Part shown: one piece after another, positions 18,757 through 29,882 of the stretch | How positions within the stretch are numbered: position 1 is the stretch's first letter | How the letters are laid out: each line of letters begins with the position of its first letter | Source: an uncultured Aliiroseovarius sp. | GTDB taxonomy: Bacteria > Pseudomonadota > Alphaproteobacteria > Rhodobacterales > Rhodobacteraceae | Direction: 5' to 3' | DNA: 64,000 nucleotides | Assembly (NCBI RefSeq): GCF_947497285.1 | Contig: NZ_CANMFT010000006.1 | Span: 173,583-237,582 of the forward strand | Program-made: the position numbers and the translations under genes | Notes under the pieces: model-generated | The model's input: only the letters and a program-made list of their open reading frames with translations | Databases searched by the model: none | Told to the model about the DNA's origin: nothing

Positions 18757-19483
18757 CTTTCATCCTTTCACGGATCTCCAGGCGGTGCAGGCGCACCAAG
18801 CGCAGCTCGGTGCGGGTACGGATCAACACAAGGGCGACAAACAGCAAGACAAAGCCAGCGATGCACAAAAGCAGCGGCAGGTAGTAGACATCGGCCACGT
18901 GCTCTTCTTTGTCCACCGACAGCGAGGCGCCTTGGTGCAAGCCTTGGTTCCAGAAATTCACCGCATAGCGGCTGAGCAACGCAAAGACGGATCCGACGAT
19001 ACACAGGACCGAGGTCAGGTCCGCCGCCGTATCCGGGTCTTCGATCGCAGCCCACAGCGCCATGTAGCCAAGGTAGAACAAAAACAGGATCAAAAAGCTG
19101 GTCAGCCGCGGATCCCATGCCCAGTAGGTGCCCCACATCGGCTCGCCCCAGATCGCGCCGGTGATCAGCGCGATGACCGTCATGGTGACACCGATCAGCG
19201 CGGCGGCCTTGGCCGCCCGAACCGAGACATGGTGGCGACGGACGATCCAGATCAGTGAGGTGACCAGCATCATCGCCCAAATATTAATTGCCATCATTGC
19301 AGACGGCACATGGATATAGATGATCTTGACCGAGTTTCCGAAATTGACGGCTTCGGGGGTGAAAAAGAAGCCCCAGACCATGCCCGGCACCAAAGTCAAC
19401 ACGGCCAATGCAATCACCCACGGCAAAACCTTGCCGCTGAGCGCCATGAACTTAACCGGATTTGCGAATTCCCAAAGTGACAT
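18749..19483 (-). CDS. ccmC: Heme ABC exporter permease CcmC
   Basis: YIHVPSAMMAINIW...EPMWGTYWAWDPRLTSFLILFLFYLGYMAL (tryptophan-rich WWD-type motif). Confidence 0.95.
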   Translation of the reverse strand: MSLWEFANPVKFMALSGKVLPWVIALAVLTLVPGMVWGFFFTPEAVNFGNSVKIIYIHVPSAMMAINIWAMMLVTSLIWIVRRHHVSVRAAKAAALIGVTMTVIALITGAIWGEPMWGTYWAWDPRLTSFLILFLFYLGYMALWAAIEDPDTAADLTSVLCIVGSVFALLSRYAVNFWNQGLHQGASLSVDKEEHVADVYYLPLLLCIAGFVLLFVALVLIRTRTELRLVRLHRLEIRERMKDA

Positions 19484-19534
19484 ATGCTTCCTTTATTCGG
19501 TGGCGGTGATTGCTGCAAGCAAGGCGCGTTCACA

Positions 19535-20191
19535 TTATCGAAGGTTGATGCGAAGTGCCGCAGCTGCGGCAAACGGTAAAAGGGCGATGGACCCGGCGGT
19601 GATCCCGGCCATCATCAAAAGCGGCGTCAGGGCCGACAGACCTGCTGTGCCGCGCGTCGCGGCCTCGGCGCCGAAAATCAGGGTCGGGATATAAAGCGGC
19701 AGCACCAGAAGCGACAGCAACAGCCCACCGCGTTTCAACCCAACGGTCAGGGCCGCGCCGAATGCACCGATCATCGACAGCGCGGGCGTGCCGATCAATA
19801 GCGTGACGAAGATCCAAAAATGCCCTGGCGATTGCAGGTTCATCAAGGCCCCAAAGGCGGGTGCAGCAAGGGTAAGTGGCAGACCGGTGACAAGCCAATG
19901 CGCCAGCGCCTTAATTGCAACCGTGCCCTCCATCGGGATCGGAGCGGTCGCCAGAAGGTCCAGCGACCCGTCTTCAAAATCCAACTGAAAGATGCGGTCG
20001 AGCGACAGCAGGCAGGCCAACAGCGCGCCCACCCACAGGATGCCGGGTGCGATCCGCGACAGGATTGCCGCTTCGGGCCCAACGCCAAATGGCACGAGGG
20101 TGGACACGATCAGGAAGAACGCCAAGCCCAGCCCAAAGCCCCCGCCTGCGCGCATCGCAAGTCGCATATCCCGGATCAACAGCGCGATCAT
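19535..20191 (-). CDS. ccmB: Heme exporter protein CcmB
   Basis: [18 protein letters not shown]...[19 protein letters not shown]...[17 protein letters not shown]. Confidence 0.94.
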   Translation of the reverse strand: MIALLIRDMRLAMRAGGGFGLGLAFFLIVSTLVPFGVGPEAAILSRIAPGILWVGALLACLLSLDRIFQLDFEDGSLDLLATAPIPMEGTVAIKALAHWLVTGLPLTLAAPAFGALMNLQSPGHFWIFVTLLIGTPALSMIGAFGAALTVGLKRGGLLLSLLVLPLYIPTLIFGAEAATRGTAGLSALTPLLMMAGITAGSIALLPFAAAAALRINLR

Positions 20192-20829
20192 AAGAAGGCC
20201 TCGTCGAAATCGGCATAGCCATCGCGATGCTGAACGTCCCGCCCGCGTTTGGGATCGGCGCGAAATGGACCGATATCCAAGGTGTCGGCATCGATCCCCA
20301 GATCAATGTGGGTGGCGATCAGAGCCGCCCCGCCTCCGGCGACATGGGCGCGCACTGCGTCGGCAAACAAGCCAACTGAAGCCACATCAAGCGATACCGT
20401 CGGTTCGTCCAAAAGCCATATCGGGCGCCCGGTGACCAAGAGGCGCGCCAACCCAAGGCGCCGTTTCTGACCGGCCGACAGGTTGGCCGAAGGGCGGTGT
20501 GTCAGGCCGCTCAGGTTAAAACCTTCGACCGCAGGCGCGATCGTGTCGATGCCATGGACAGACGCCCAGAATGTCAGGTTTTCCTCGACCGTCAGCGTGG
20601 CTTTCAACCCGTCGGCGTGGGCACCGTAGGTGATGTTTTCAGGGTCGGCGGAAATGGCACCTGCAATCGGCGGCTGCAGTCCGGCAAGGGTGCGTAAAAG
20701 CGTGGTTTTACCGGACCCGTTTGGCCCGCGCAGGATCAACACCTGACCGGGCGCGAGGGTGAAATTCAGCCCTTCAAGAACCGGCACGCCTCCGCGCGCA
20801 ACAGACAGGTTTTCGACCTTCATCTTCAT
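20188..20829 (-). CDS. ccmA: Heme ABC exporter ATP-binding protein CcmA
   Basis: [51 protein letters not shown]...[32 protein letters not shown]. Confidence 0.94.
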   Translation of the reverse strand: MKMKVENLSVARGGVPVLEGLNFTLAPGQVLILRGPNGSGKTTLLRTLAGLQPPIAGAISADPENITYGAHADGLKATLTVEENLTFWASVHGIDTIAPAVEGFNLSGLTHRPSANLSAGQKRRLGLARLLVTGRPIWLLDEPTVSLDVASVGLFADAVRAHVAGGGAALIATHIDLGIDADTLDIGPFRADPKRGRDVQHRDGYADFDEAFL

Positions 20830-20839
20830 GAAAGAAGCC

Positions 20840-21193
20840 TTAGACCGGAAGGGCGGCCAGCGCAATGCGCCGCCCCTCGGCGACGAGCACATTATAGGTG
20901 CGGCAGGCCGGCGCAGAGGCCATGGCCTCGACCCCGATCCCGACTTCTTCCAAGGCTTCTCGAAAAGCTGCGGGCGGGTGGGCCGGGTCTGCACCGGTTC
21001 CAAAAAACAACACGTCGATCCGGCCCGCCATCGCCAGCAACGGCGCAAGGTCGTCGGGGCCGCTCCAGCTTTTCACTGTATCCTCGGTCAAAAGAATGCC
21101 GCCTTGTATCACGTCTCCCGCGACACGGAAAAAGCCGGGACCATAGCCGTCAACCGGTTGGGCGCTGTCATATTTGACTTCATGAAATTGCAT
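20840..21193 (-). CDS. Mth938-like domain protein (DUF498)
   Basis: [28 protein letters not shown]...[57 protein letters not shown]. Confidence 0.88.
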   Translation of the reverse strand: MQFHEVKYDSAQPVDGYGPGFFRVAGDVIQGGILLTEDTVKSWSGPDDLAPLLAMAGRIDVLFFGTGADPAHPPAAFREALEEVGIGVEAMASAPACRTYNVLVAEGRRIALAALPV

Positions 21194-21222
21194 GTCGGGT
21201 CCTTGTGATTGGGCGGGTTGGG

Positions 21223-21978
21223 TCAGAACAGGGCAGCGTAAAGCCCGGACAGGCTGGACGCCGCAATGATCAGATAAGCCACGTTACGATAGAGGGATTC
21301 GTATCCGGGGCGAAAGGCCGCGCCGCCGACAAGATTGCCCAATAGGTTGGGCAGCATGGCAATCAGCCCAAGAATCAACGGCAGACCCGCCAACCGTCCG
21401 GCAATGAAGACCCCCGCCAGCATCATCAGGTCGAAGAAAAAGAGATAGGCTGTCGTGTTCGCACGGATCACCCGCGCCGGATGGGAAGACGCCATGTAGA
21501 GCAGGATGACGGGCGGGCCGGGAATACCCGCGGCCCCGCCGAGCAACCCTGCAATGCCACCGGTGGACCAGACGACGGGCGGCGTGACTTCTCCGCCATA
21601 TCGCTTTCCCGTCATCAGGGCTGCGAGCATGATCAGGCTGATCACGGACACCGCCAGCTTGAACCACTGGGGATCGACGGCGAACAGCACCAATAGCCCC
21701 AAAGGCAGGGCCAGCGCGGTGGCCAATACCAGTCTCAGTAAATCTTTGGGGTGTCCGTCTTTCAGGGCGCGCGGGATCGCGGGAGCAGGTCCAGCCAGAT
21801 CCATCACAATCAGCACCGTCACTGCCCAAACGGGATCTGTGATCTGGGCCGCCACCGGCAGAAAGATCAAGGCCGTGCCGAACCCGACAAACCCACGCAC
21901 CAGCCCGGCGACAAATGCTATGATGACAAGCCAGCCAAGCCCCGGCAGCGCCAGGGCTTGCGCCAGAAAGTCAGGCAT
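21223..21978 (-). CDS. Sulfite exporter TauE/SafE family protein
   Basis: GLVRGFVGFGTALIFLPVAAQI...IAGLLGGAAGIPGPPVILLYMAS; multi-TM. Confidence 0.88.
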   Translation of the reverse strand: MPDFLAQALALPGLGWLVIIAFVAGLVRGFVGFGTALIFLPVAAQITDPVWAVTVLIVMDLAGPAPAIPRALKDGHPKDLLRLVLATALALPLGLLVLFAVDPQWFKLAVSVISLIMLAALMTGKRYGGEVTPPVVWSTGGIAGLLGGAAGIPGPPVILLYMASSHPARVIRANTTAYLFFFDLMMLAGVFIAGRLAGLPLILGLIAMLPNLLGNLVGGAAFRPGYESLYRNVAYLIIAASSLSGLYAALF

Positions 21979-24601
21979 CTACGTCTGAGAACTGGTTGCC
22001 TGCGTTCGCATCAGGCTTGGACCAGTCGCGCTTCACACCCAGCTTCAACAGAATTGCCGATGCAATGAAGATCGACGAATAGGTCCCCACGATCACACCC
22101 CAGATCATCGCAAAAACGAAGCCTCGGATCACGTCTCCGCCCAGAACATAGAGCGCGATCAATGCCAACAACGTCGTGACAGAGGTCATCATCGTGCGCG
22201 ACAGCGTTTCGTTGATCGACAGGTTCAGAACCTCTTTCAGGTCCATCTTTTTGTAGCGGCGCAGGTTCTCGCGCACACGGTCAAAGACAACCACAGTGTC
22301 GTTCAGCGAATAACCGACGATGGTCAGAAGCGCCGCAATGATTGCAAGGTCGAACTTGATTCCCAGAAGGCTGAAAACACCAATAGTCAGCACGACGTCA
22401 TGCACAAGCGAGATTACCGCGCCCAGACTGAACTGCCATTCGAACCTGAGCCAGATATACACCAGCACCGCAGCGAGGGCTGAAATCACGGACAGAATAG
22501 CCGTGGTCACCAGCTCGCCCGACACCTTCGGACCAACGCTTTCCACGCTGGGGAAGGTGATCGCAGGATCGACCGCTATCAATGCCTGCTCGATGACCTC
22601 GATGGTCTCGGGCGTGATGGCTTCTTGCCCTTCTTGCGCCTCGATGCGGATCTGGGCCACGTGTTGGTCTTCGGCAAAGTTCACGTCGAAAACCTGCGCG
22701 ATCGAGATATCGCCCAACCCCAGCGGCGCCAATGCGTCGCGATACACCCCGACATCCACAGCCTGTGTGCTTTCGGTTCGGATGGTCGTGCCGCCGCGGA
22801 AGTCGATCCCGAAGTTCAGACCGACAATCAGGAACAGCAAAACAGAGGCCACCATCGCCAAACCCGAAGCCCCGAGCGTTGTGACGGATGTGCGGAAAAA
22901 ATCGAACACCCGGTTTTGCGGCGCCAAGCGTATGCCCTTGATTTCAAGCTCGCGCGGGCGCTTGCGTTCAAACCACATCAAAAGCATCAGCCGGGTCAGG
23001 AAAATCGCTGTGAATACCGAGGTCAAAATCCCCAGCCCCAGCGTGATCGAGAAACCGCGCACCGGGCCGGACCCCATGATAAACAGGATCACGGCTGTGA
23101 TGAAGGTAGTGATATTGGCGTCCAGAATGGCGGACAGTGCCTTTTCATAACCAAGTTCGATGGCGCGCGCGGGACCTCGCCCGGATTTCAGCTCTTCTCG
23201 GATACGTTCAAACACCAGCACGTTGGCGTCCACAGCCATCCCGATGGTCAACACGATCCCGGCGATCCCCGGCAGGGTCAGCGTGGCCCCGATCATCGAC
23301 AACAGGCCGAAAATCATTCCCACGTTGAGGATCAGCGCCACATTGGCAATCACGCCAAACCAGCCATAGGCCAGCCCCATAAAGACCAGCACGCCAAGAA
23401 ACGCGACGAGCGAGGCGACCTTGCCAGCATCAATGCTGTCTTGCCCAAGCTCTGGCCCGATGGTGCGTTCTTCGACATAGGTCAATTCCGCCGGCAGGGC
23501 GCCTGCGCGCAGAAGAACCGCGAGGTTCGTCGATTCATCAATCGAGAAATTCCCGGTGATGATCCCCGACCCGCCACAAATCTGTTCGTTGATGCGTGGG
23601 GCAGAGATGACCTCGGCGTCCAGAACGATCGCGAAGGGGGCGCCGACATTGGCGCCGGTATAGTCGCAGAATTTGCGCGCGCCGGACACGTTGAACCGGA
23701 AATTCACGGCCGGTTGGCCGTTCTGGTCAAAGGCCGGTTGCGCGTCGTTCAGTTCTTCCCCGGTAACGACGGGGGTTTTTTCCAGCTCATAGAACACGCC
23801 GCTTTCGTCAAGCGAGGGGTAGATCACATTGCGCGGCCCCGGTGTCGCGCCCGCGTCCGTGGTGCGGCCGACCACGGGGTGAAATGTCAACTTGGCGGTT
23901 TTGCCAATGATCTCTTTCAGCTCTGACGCACTGCCGATGCCCGGCACTTGGATCAGGATGCGGGTGTCGCCCTGCCGCTGGATGGTCGGTTCGCGGGTGC
24001 CGACCTCGTCCACGCGGCGGCGAATGATTTCAAGCGATTGCAGAATGGTGCGGTCATCGGTTGCAACGCGTTCCGCCTCGGACAGGGTCACGACAAGCTC
24101 GCCCTCGCGACCTGCTGCCACCTCGATATCCGTCGATCCGACGCCGGACAGGCTGACAACCGGCTGGGCCAGCGTTTGCACCAGTTCGATGGCACGGGGC
24201 AGCCCATCAGGCTGAGAAACCTTGACGCGCAATTCTTGTGGGGCGCTGTCTTGCCGGCGAATGGTGCCGACCGTAGCGCGTTCTTCACGCAACACGTCGC
24301 GCACCTCGGGCCAAAGCGCATCCATCCGCGCGCCATAGACATCTTCGACCTGAACCTCGGCCAGCAGATGCGCGCCCCCGCGCAGGTCGAGCCCAAGGTT
24401 CACAAGACTGTTTGGCGCCCAGTCGGGCCATGCACTGCGATCGGCCTCAAGCTCGGGTGTGGTCCCGGTGGCTTCGATGGCCTTGACCGCATCATTGTGC
24501 ACTTCGACCCGGTCATAGAACCCGTTCGGTGCCGCAAAATAGAGGCCAAGGACCGTCAGCCCCCAGATCACAAGACGTTTCCAAGTTGCGATTTGCAGCA
24601 T
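21971..24601 (-). CDS. secDF: Protein translocase subunit SecDF (fused SecD and SecF)
   Basis: Single 876-aa ORF with SecD (NLGLDLRGGAHLLAEV...GNFSIDESTNLAVLLRAGALPAELTYVEERTIGPELG) and SecF (NFGIDFRGGTTIRT...SLNDTVVVFDRVRENLRRYK). Confidence 0.95.
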   Translation of the reverse strand: MLQIATWKRLVIWGLTVLGLYFAAPNGFYDRVEVHNDAVKAIEATGTTPELEADRSAWPDWAPNSLVNLGLDLRGGAHLLAEVQVEDVYGARMDALWPEVRDVLREERATVGTIRRQDSAPQELRVKVSQPDGLPRAIELVQTLAQPVVSLSGVGSTDIEVAAGREGELVVTLSEAERVATDDRTILQSLEIIRRRVDEVGTREPTIQRQGDTRILIQVPGIGSASELKEIIGKTAKLTFHPVVGRTTDAGATPGPRNVIYPSLDESGVFYELEKTPVVTGEELNDAQPAFDQNGQPAVNFRFNVSGARKFCDYTGANVGAPFAIVLDAEVISAPRINEQICGGSGIITGNFSIDESTNLAVLLRAGALPAELTYVEERTIGPELGQDSIDAGKVASLVAFLGVLVFMGLAYGWFGVIANVALILNVGMIFGLLSMIGATLTLPGIAGIVLTIGMAVDANVLVFERIREELKSGRGPARAIELGYEKALSAILDANITTFITAVILFIMGSGPVRGFSITLGLGILTSVFTAIFLTRLMLLMWFERKRPRELEIKGIRLAPQNRVFDFFRTSVTTLGASGLAMVASVLLFLIVGLNFGIDFRGGTTIRTESTQAVDVGVYRDALAPLGLGDISIAQVFDVNFAEDQHVAQIRIEAQEGQEAITPETIEVIEQALIAVDPAITFPSVESVGPKVSGELVTTAILSVISALAAVLVYIWLRFEWQFSLGAVISLVHDVVLTIGVFSLLGIKFDLAIIAALLTIVGYSLNDTVVVFDRVRENLRRYKKMDLKEVLNLSINETLSRTMMTSVTTLLALIALYVLGGDVIRGFVFAMIWGVIVGTYSSIFIASAILLKLGVKRDWSKPDANAGNQFSDVDA

Positions 24602-24662
24602 GAGCCCCTGCCCTATAAGTCTTTGATGTCGAGATGGTTTGGCGGGTTCAACCGCCGATACG

Positions 24663-24992
24663 TCAGCTTTCGACGGGCTCGGTCTTGCCCATGACTTTGA
24701 CGATCGTCGACCGCACGGCGCGCACCTTTACGCCCGTCGCGATTTCAACTTCGACCTCGGTGTCGTCTTTGACCTTCACGACTTTGCCGATCAATCCGCC
24801 CTGGGTGACCACTTGGTCGCCTTTGCGCAGCGCCGCCAACATCGCCTGATGTTCTTTCATCTTCTTTTGCTGTGGGCGGATCATGAAGAAATACATGATC
24901 GCAAAGACGAGCAACATTGGCACCAGCATCGAATTCAGAAGCCCCCCGGCGGGGGCGCCTGCGGCCTGTGCAAAAGCAGGTGTGGCAAACAT
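24663..24992 (-). CDS. yajC: Preprotein translocase subunit YajC
   Basis: AIMYFFMIRPQQKKMKEHQAMLAALRKGDQVVTQGGLIGKVVKV. Confidence 0.94.
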   Translation of the reverse strand: MFATPAFAQAAGAPAGGLLNSMLVPMLLVFAIMYFFMIRPQQKKMKEHQAMLAALRKGDQVVTQGGLIGKVVKVKDDTEVEVEIATGVKVRAVRSTIVKVMGKTEPVES

Positions 24993-25200
24993 AGGGATAT
25001 CCTTTTTCCAAGGGCTCAAAGCCCAAACTCGCGCGCACACTATATGCGGGCCTTGGGGTTGTCCAGCAACCGAAAGGGGCGCAAATCCATTGTCTTTGTC
25101 GATTTTCCGAGCGACCTCTGGAGGACTGCGCCGCTCTGTGCAACGATCGCGGCGAAATGGACGGCGGCAAAACCTGGTCGCGACAACAAAGGGCAGTTAG

Positions 25201-25542
25201 ATGAGCGTTTTAGCAGTTAATGTGGACAAAACCGGTCCGGCCGAAATCGACCACCCCGCGGCAGAGAAGCTCGTTTCCGGCGACCCGGTGTTCACCACCT
25301 GGAACATCGAGGAGCGGGACGGGCTATTTGCTGGCATCTGGCAATCAACGCCGGGCAAGTGGCATGTGCAGTATGACGAATGGGAATATTTCTCGATTCT
25401 CGAAGGGCATTCCATCCTAACGGATGCAGGCGGTGTCGAAACGCATCTGAAGGCCGGTGACCGTATGATCCTGCGTCCCGGCTTCAGTGGCACATGGGAG
25501 GTTTTGGAAACCACGGTGAAAGATTACGTGATCCGCCTATAG
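25201..25542 (+). CDS. Cupin domain-containing protein (EutQ/DUF861-like)
   Basis: TPGKWHVQYDEWEYFSILEGHSILTDAGGVETHLKAGDRMILRPGFSGTWEVLETTVKDYVIR. Confidence 0.85.
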   Translation: MSVLAVNVDKTGPAEIDHPAAEKLVSGDPVFTTWNIEERDGLFAGIWQSTPGKWHVQYDEWEYFSILEGHSILTDAGGVETHLKAGDRMILRPGFSGTWEVLETTVKDYVIRL

Positions 25543-25608
25543 GCAAGGGGCTTCCCCCCTGCGCAAGCTTCTGGCATATGCCGGGCATCAGAAACGAGGA
25601 AGCACCCC

Positions 25609-26901
25609 ATGCATGATATTCGTCAGATCCGCGACACCCCTGAAGCCTTCGACGCCGCCATGGCCCGTCGGGGTCTGTCGCCCGTGTCGGGCAAGATCCT
25701 TGCATTGGACGAAGCGCGACGCGCCTCAATCCTGGCGGCCGAGACTGCACAGGCAGATGCCAACAAGGCAGCAAAAGCTGTGGGCGCGGCAAAGGCCTCT
25801 GGGGACGATGCGGAGTTTGAACGCTTGCGCGCGCTGGTGGCCGAAAAGAAATCCGAGATCGCGCAGCTGAACGACGCGGCAAAGGAAAAAGATGCACAGC
25901 TGAATGCGTTGTTGATGGAACTGCCCAACATCGTCGCGCAGGATGTGCCGGACGGCGTGGACGAAGACGACAACGTCGAAATCAAGCGTTGGGGCACCCC
26001 GCGCGTGTTCGATTTTGCCCCCAAGGAGCATTACGACCTGCCCGCCGCCCAAGACGGTCTGGACTTCGAGACGGCGGCCAAGCTGTCGGGGTCGCGCTTT
26101 GTCGTGCTGTCGGGCGCCATCGCGCGGCTGCATCGGGCCTTAGCGCAATTCATGCTGGATGTGCATGTGATCGAAAACGGCCTGACCGAGACGTGGACCC
26201 CGGTGCTGGTCAAGGAAGACATGATGTATGGCACCGGCCAACTGCCCAAGTTCGGCGAGGACAGCTATCAGACCACCAACGGGTGGTGGCTGGTGCCCAC
26301 CGCCGAGGTGCCGCTGACCAATATCGTGAACGGGCTGACGATCGACGAAAGCTATCTGCCACGTCGCTATGTGGCGCATACTCAATGCTTCCGTTCGGAA
26401 GCGGGCAGCGCGGGGCGTGATACGGCCGGGATGCTGCGTCAGCACCAGTTCGAGAAGGTCGAAATGGTGTCGGTGACCCGCCCCGAAGACAGTGACGACG
26501 AACATCAGCGTATGACCAACTGCGCCGAAGGTATTCTGGAACGGCTGGGCCTGCCCTATCGCACCGTGGTGCTTTGCACGGGCGATATCGGCTTCGGTGC
26601 GATCCGCACCCATGACATCGAGGTCTGGTTGCCCGGCCAGAACACCTATCGTGAAATAAGCTCGGTTTCGACATGCGGAGACTTTCAGGCGCGCCGCATG
26701 AACGGACGGTTCAAACGCGACAGTGGCGGCAAACCTGAGTTTGTGCACACGCTGAACGGGTCAGGTCTGGCCGTCGGACGCGCCTTGATCGCCGTTCTGG
26801 AAAACGGGCAAGAAGCCGATGGGTCCGTCACACTTCCCGACGTGCTGCGCCCCTATCTGGGTGGTGCGACGCATATCGGCGCAGACGGCACGCTGGCCTA
26901 G
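25609..26901 (+). CDS. serS: Serine--tRNA ligase
   Basis: [23 protein letters not shown]...[31 protein letters not shown]; class II motifs. Confidence 0.97.
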   Translation: MHDIRQIRDTPEAFDAAMARRGLSPVSGKILALDEARRASILAAETAQADANKAAKAVGAAKASGDDAEFERLRALVAEKKSEIAQLNDAAKEKDAQLNALLMELPNIVAQDVPDGVDEDDNVEIKRWGTPRVFDFAPKEHYDLPAAQDGLDFETAAKLSGSRFVVLSGAIARLHRALAQFMLDVHVIENGLTETWTPVLVKEDMMYGTGQLPKFGEDSYQTTNGWWLVPTAEVPLTNIVNGLTIDESYLPRRYVAHTQCFRSEAGSAGRDTAGMLRQHQFEKVEMVSVTRPEDSDDEHQRMTNCAEGILERLGLPYRTVVLCTGDIGFGAIRTHDIEVWLPGQNTYREISSVSTCGDFQARRMNGRFKRDSGGKPEFVHTLNGSGLAVGRALIAVLENGQEADGSVTLPDVLRPYLGGATHIGADGTLA

Positions 26902-28049
26902 TCGATGATCTCGTCCAGAAGTTGATCAAGGGTGCGCGGGCGGTAATCCGTTTTGCGCACCCGGTCCTGAGCCGCGCCACTGACCTGAGACAGAAAGACC
27001 TCGCCGGTGTCGGGGTGGGTCTGTAACGGTCTGTCGCGCAGCAAGCGCCCCCACAGGTTGCGCCACGAGGGATGGCGCGCGGCCCCTTTGTCGTCCGCGC
27101 CAATATCCGCCAGCATCAGCAGAGGTGACAGCCGACGGGCGTCGAAATCCAGGTCGCGCTCCTGTGCGCCTGCGACGATCCAAGCGGTCGGAAAGGCCGA
27201 CAAAGCGGGCACTCGACCGCTGCCTCCGACAATGCCGTGATTGCCCGCAAACCAAAGCTGTTGATACAGCGACGTGGGTCCGGTGACCTCTTCGTTCAGG
27301 GCATCAAGATTGGCCCAAAGCGCCGGCGGAAAATGCCGGCGTCGTTCATCAATGGCCACCGCGTGGCGCGCGGCCCCCACAGATCGGGACAGATCGGCAT
27401 CGTGAAACGCGTAATGTGCGTTGAACACCCGCGCGACCAGGCCAAGAAAGCTGGGCAAGCCAAGCGCGCCCACTGTGTCCCAGACCCCTAGATAGGTGAT
27501 CTGCAACAGCGTGCTGTCCAACCCACGCGCCCGGCGCCAGTCAAGATCCGCGTCGCTGGTCGCGGTGTCGGGTGACAGCGCCGCCCGCTTGTGCAGCGAT
27601 TGTTCGCTATCGGGCCGCGACGTCCGGCCTTCGCGGGCGCGATACATCGCCATCGCCTCGGGAATGCGGTCTGTGCAATTGCTGGGCGGGATCCCGGCGG
27701 TGCGGATCAATCCGGCCAACGACCGCGCCGTATAAGCGCCGCGCGAAAAGCCAAAAATGTAGATCTGATCGCCCGGTTCATAGGTGAAAATGAGGTTGCG
27801 ATAGGCATCTAGGATCCGATCGTCCAACCCCCAGCCCAAAGCGCCCCCCATGAACCTGTCCAGCCACCGCGACAACCGCGTCACGCCCTGGCCAATGCCC
27901 ACACCGGGCAGGTAATGCACAACCTGCGTGGTCCCATCGCGCGCCGTTGGGCGCACAGCTTGCGCCAATCGCACCACGTGGGTGGGGGTCCGGGCATCTG
28001 ACCGGTTCCAGGTTCCGTCACAGAAGATTGCGATGCGTTTCATCTGCAC
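26898..28049 (-). CDS. DUF2235 domain (Tle1-like alpha/beta hydrolase) protein
   Basis: [17 protein letters not shown]...[32 protein letters not shown] nucleophile elbow. Confidence 0.88.
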   Translation of the reverse strand: MQMKRIAIFCDGTWNRSDARTPTHVVRLAQAVRPTARDGTTQVVHYLPGVGIGQGVTRLSRWLDRFMGGALGWGLDDRILDAYRNLIFTYEPGDQIYIFGFSRGAYTARSLAGLIRTAGIPPSNCTDRIPEAMAMYRAREGRTSRPDSEQSLHKRAALSPDTATSDADLDWRRARGLDSTLLQITYLGVWDTVGALGLPSFLGLVARVFNAHYAFHDADLSRSVGAARHAVAIDERRRHFPPALWANLDALNEEVTGPTSLYQQLWFAGNHGIVGGSGRVPALSAFPTAWIVAGAQERDLDFDARRLSPLLMLADIGADDKGAARHPSWRNLWGRLLRDRPLQTHPDTGEVFLSQVSGAAQDRVRKTDYRPRTLDQLLDEIID

Positions 28050-28116
28050 TCCGGTGGTTTAGGGGGTATCAGATACCCTTTGGGGCGATGGACCTGCAAA
28101 GGTCTCCGCGCCAGCA

Positions 28117-28962
28117 TCAGTCGATTTGGGTGCCTTGACGGCCCGCAAGGTCGGTAAAATACTGCCACGCCACGCGGCCGGACCGTGCCCCGCGCGTCGC
28201 TTGCCATTCAATTGCTTCGGCGCGCATCGTGTCGTCGTCAATCACCACGCCATAGGCATCGCAATAGCCGCGGATCATCGCAAGGTATTCATCCTGATCG
28301 CAGGGGTGGAAACCAAGCCACAACCCGAAACGGTCGGACAGAGACACCTTTTCCTCGACCGCCTCGGACGGGTTGATCGCGGACGAGCGCTCGTTTTCGA
28401 TCATGTCGCGCGGCATCAGGTGGCGACGGTTCGACGTGGCATAGAACACCACATTCTCGGGTCGCCCTTCGATCCCGCCATCCAACACCGCCTTCAGGCT
28501 TTTGTAATGCTGGTCGTCATGGCTGAAGCTCAGGTCATCGCAAAACAGCAAGAACCGGTGCGGGGCATCGCGCAGAAGCGCCAAAAGCCGGCCAACCGAA
28601 GGCAAGTCCTCGCGCTGCAATTCCACAATTTTCAACGCTTCGCCCTGTTTCCGAACTTCGGCGTGGACCGCTTTGACAAGGCTGGATTTTCCCATACCCC
28701 GTGCACCCCACAAAAGGGCGTTGTTGGCGGGCAGGCCACGGGCAAATTGCAACGTGTTTTCCAACAAGGTGTCACGTGAGCGATTGACACCGATCAAAAG
28801 CTCGATGGCCACGCGGTTCACATTGGGCACAGCCACCAACCGGTCCGGCGCAGTGTGCCAGACAAAAGCGTCAGCGGTCGAAAAGTCGGGGGCCGATAGC
28901 GGGGCGGGCGACATGCGCTCCAACGCCTCGGCGATACGTGTCATCAGATCGAAGTCGCTCAC
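28117..28962 (-). CDS. DUF815 family AAA+-like ATP-binding protein
   Basis: [23 protein letters not shown]...[52 protein letters not shown]. Confidence 0.9.
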   Translation of the reverse strand: MSDFDLMTRIAEALERMSPAPLSAPDFSTADAFVWHTAPDRLVAVPNVNRVAIELLIGVNRSRDTLLENTLQFARGLPANNALLWGARGMGKSSLVKAVHAEVRKQGEALKIVELQREDLPSVGRLLALLRDAPHRFLLFCDDLSFSHDDQHYKSLKAVLDGGIEGRPENVVFYATSNRRHLMPRDMIENERSSAINPSEAVEEKVSLSDRFGLWLGFHPCDQDEYLAMIRGYCDAYGVVIDDDTMRAEAIEWQATRGARSGRVAWQYFTDLAGRQGTQID

Positions 28963-29882
28963 GCGCCCTTCTCCACCTGACCCGGATCGTCATCATCACC
29001 ATCGTCGTCGTCGGCGTCCGCGTCGAATTCTGCCATCAGCTCGTCTTCGTCGGCTTCGTCTTCGTCGTCTTCGAACCACAACCCCTGCTCGCGCAGATCG
29101 GCTTCGCGCTTCGTCTCAACGCGCTTCACAAGCTGGATCGAGATTTCATAGAGCCCGTAAACCACCACGAACAAGATCACCTGCGTGATGACATCCGGCG
29201 GCGTGACAAGCGCGGCCAACACCAAAATGCCGACCACAGCATATTTGCGCATATCCGCCAGACCTTGCGAGCTGACCAGCCCGGCCTTGCCCATCAGGGT
29301 CAGCAGCACGGGCAGCTGGAAACACAGACCGAAGGCCACGATGAACTTGATGGTCAGGCGCAGATACTCCTGCACCGACCCCTGAAAGTCGATAGAGGCG
29401 GCAACGTCCGTCTCGCCCACATTGCCCGCTTGCTGGAAGCCCAGAAAGAAGTCGAAGGCCAGCGGCATGACCACATAGAAGGCAAAGGACGCGCCGATGA
29501 AAAACATCACTGGCGACGCGATCATAAAGGGCAGGAACGCGTTCTTCTCAGACTTGTAAAGCCCTGGTGCCACGAACCGCCACAGCTGATAGCTGATATA
29601 GGGGAACGACAGCACCAGCCCGCCAAACAGAGAGATCGAGATGGCGACAAAGAAGCCTTCTTGCAGTTTGATCAGGATGAGCCCGCACTGGTCCTGGCCA
29701 CGTTCGGCCATCGTTGTGCATAGCGGTTCGGTCAGAAAGTTGAAAATCGGGTTCCAAACCGTGAAACAGATTATCATACCGACAACAAATGCCAGCGCAG
29801 AATGGATCAGGCGCGTGCGCAATTCGGTCAGATGCTCGATCAACGGGGCCGAGCTGTCTTCGATCTGGTCAGGGTCGCTCAT
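28959..29882 (-). CDS. tatC: Sec-independent protein translocase TatC
   Basis: [25 protein letters not shown]...[39 protein letters not shown]. Confidence 0.96.
   Translation of the reverse strand: MSDPDQIEDSSAPLIEHLTELRTRLIHSALAFVVGMIICFTVWNPIFNFLTEPLCTTMAERGQDQCGLILIKLQEGFFVAISISLFGGLVLSFPYISYQLWRFVAPGLYKSEKNAFLPFMIASPVMFFIGASFAFYVVMPLAFDFFLGFQQAGNVGETDVAASIDFQGSVQEYLRLTIKFIVAFGLCFQLPVLLTLMGKAGLVSSQGLADMRKYAVVGILVLAALVTPPDVITQVILFVVVYGLYEISIQLVKRVETKREADLREQGLWFEDDEDEADEDELMAEFDADADDDDGDDDDPGQVEKGA

Noticed and set aside
22625-23926. 433-aa ORF antisense to secDF (and 22320-23150)
   Set aside because: Shadow ORFs; low-complexity H/Q/D/R composition and no SD support.
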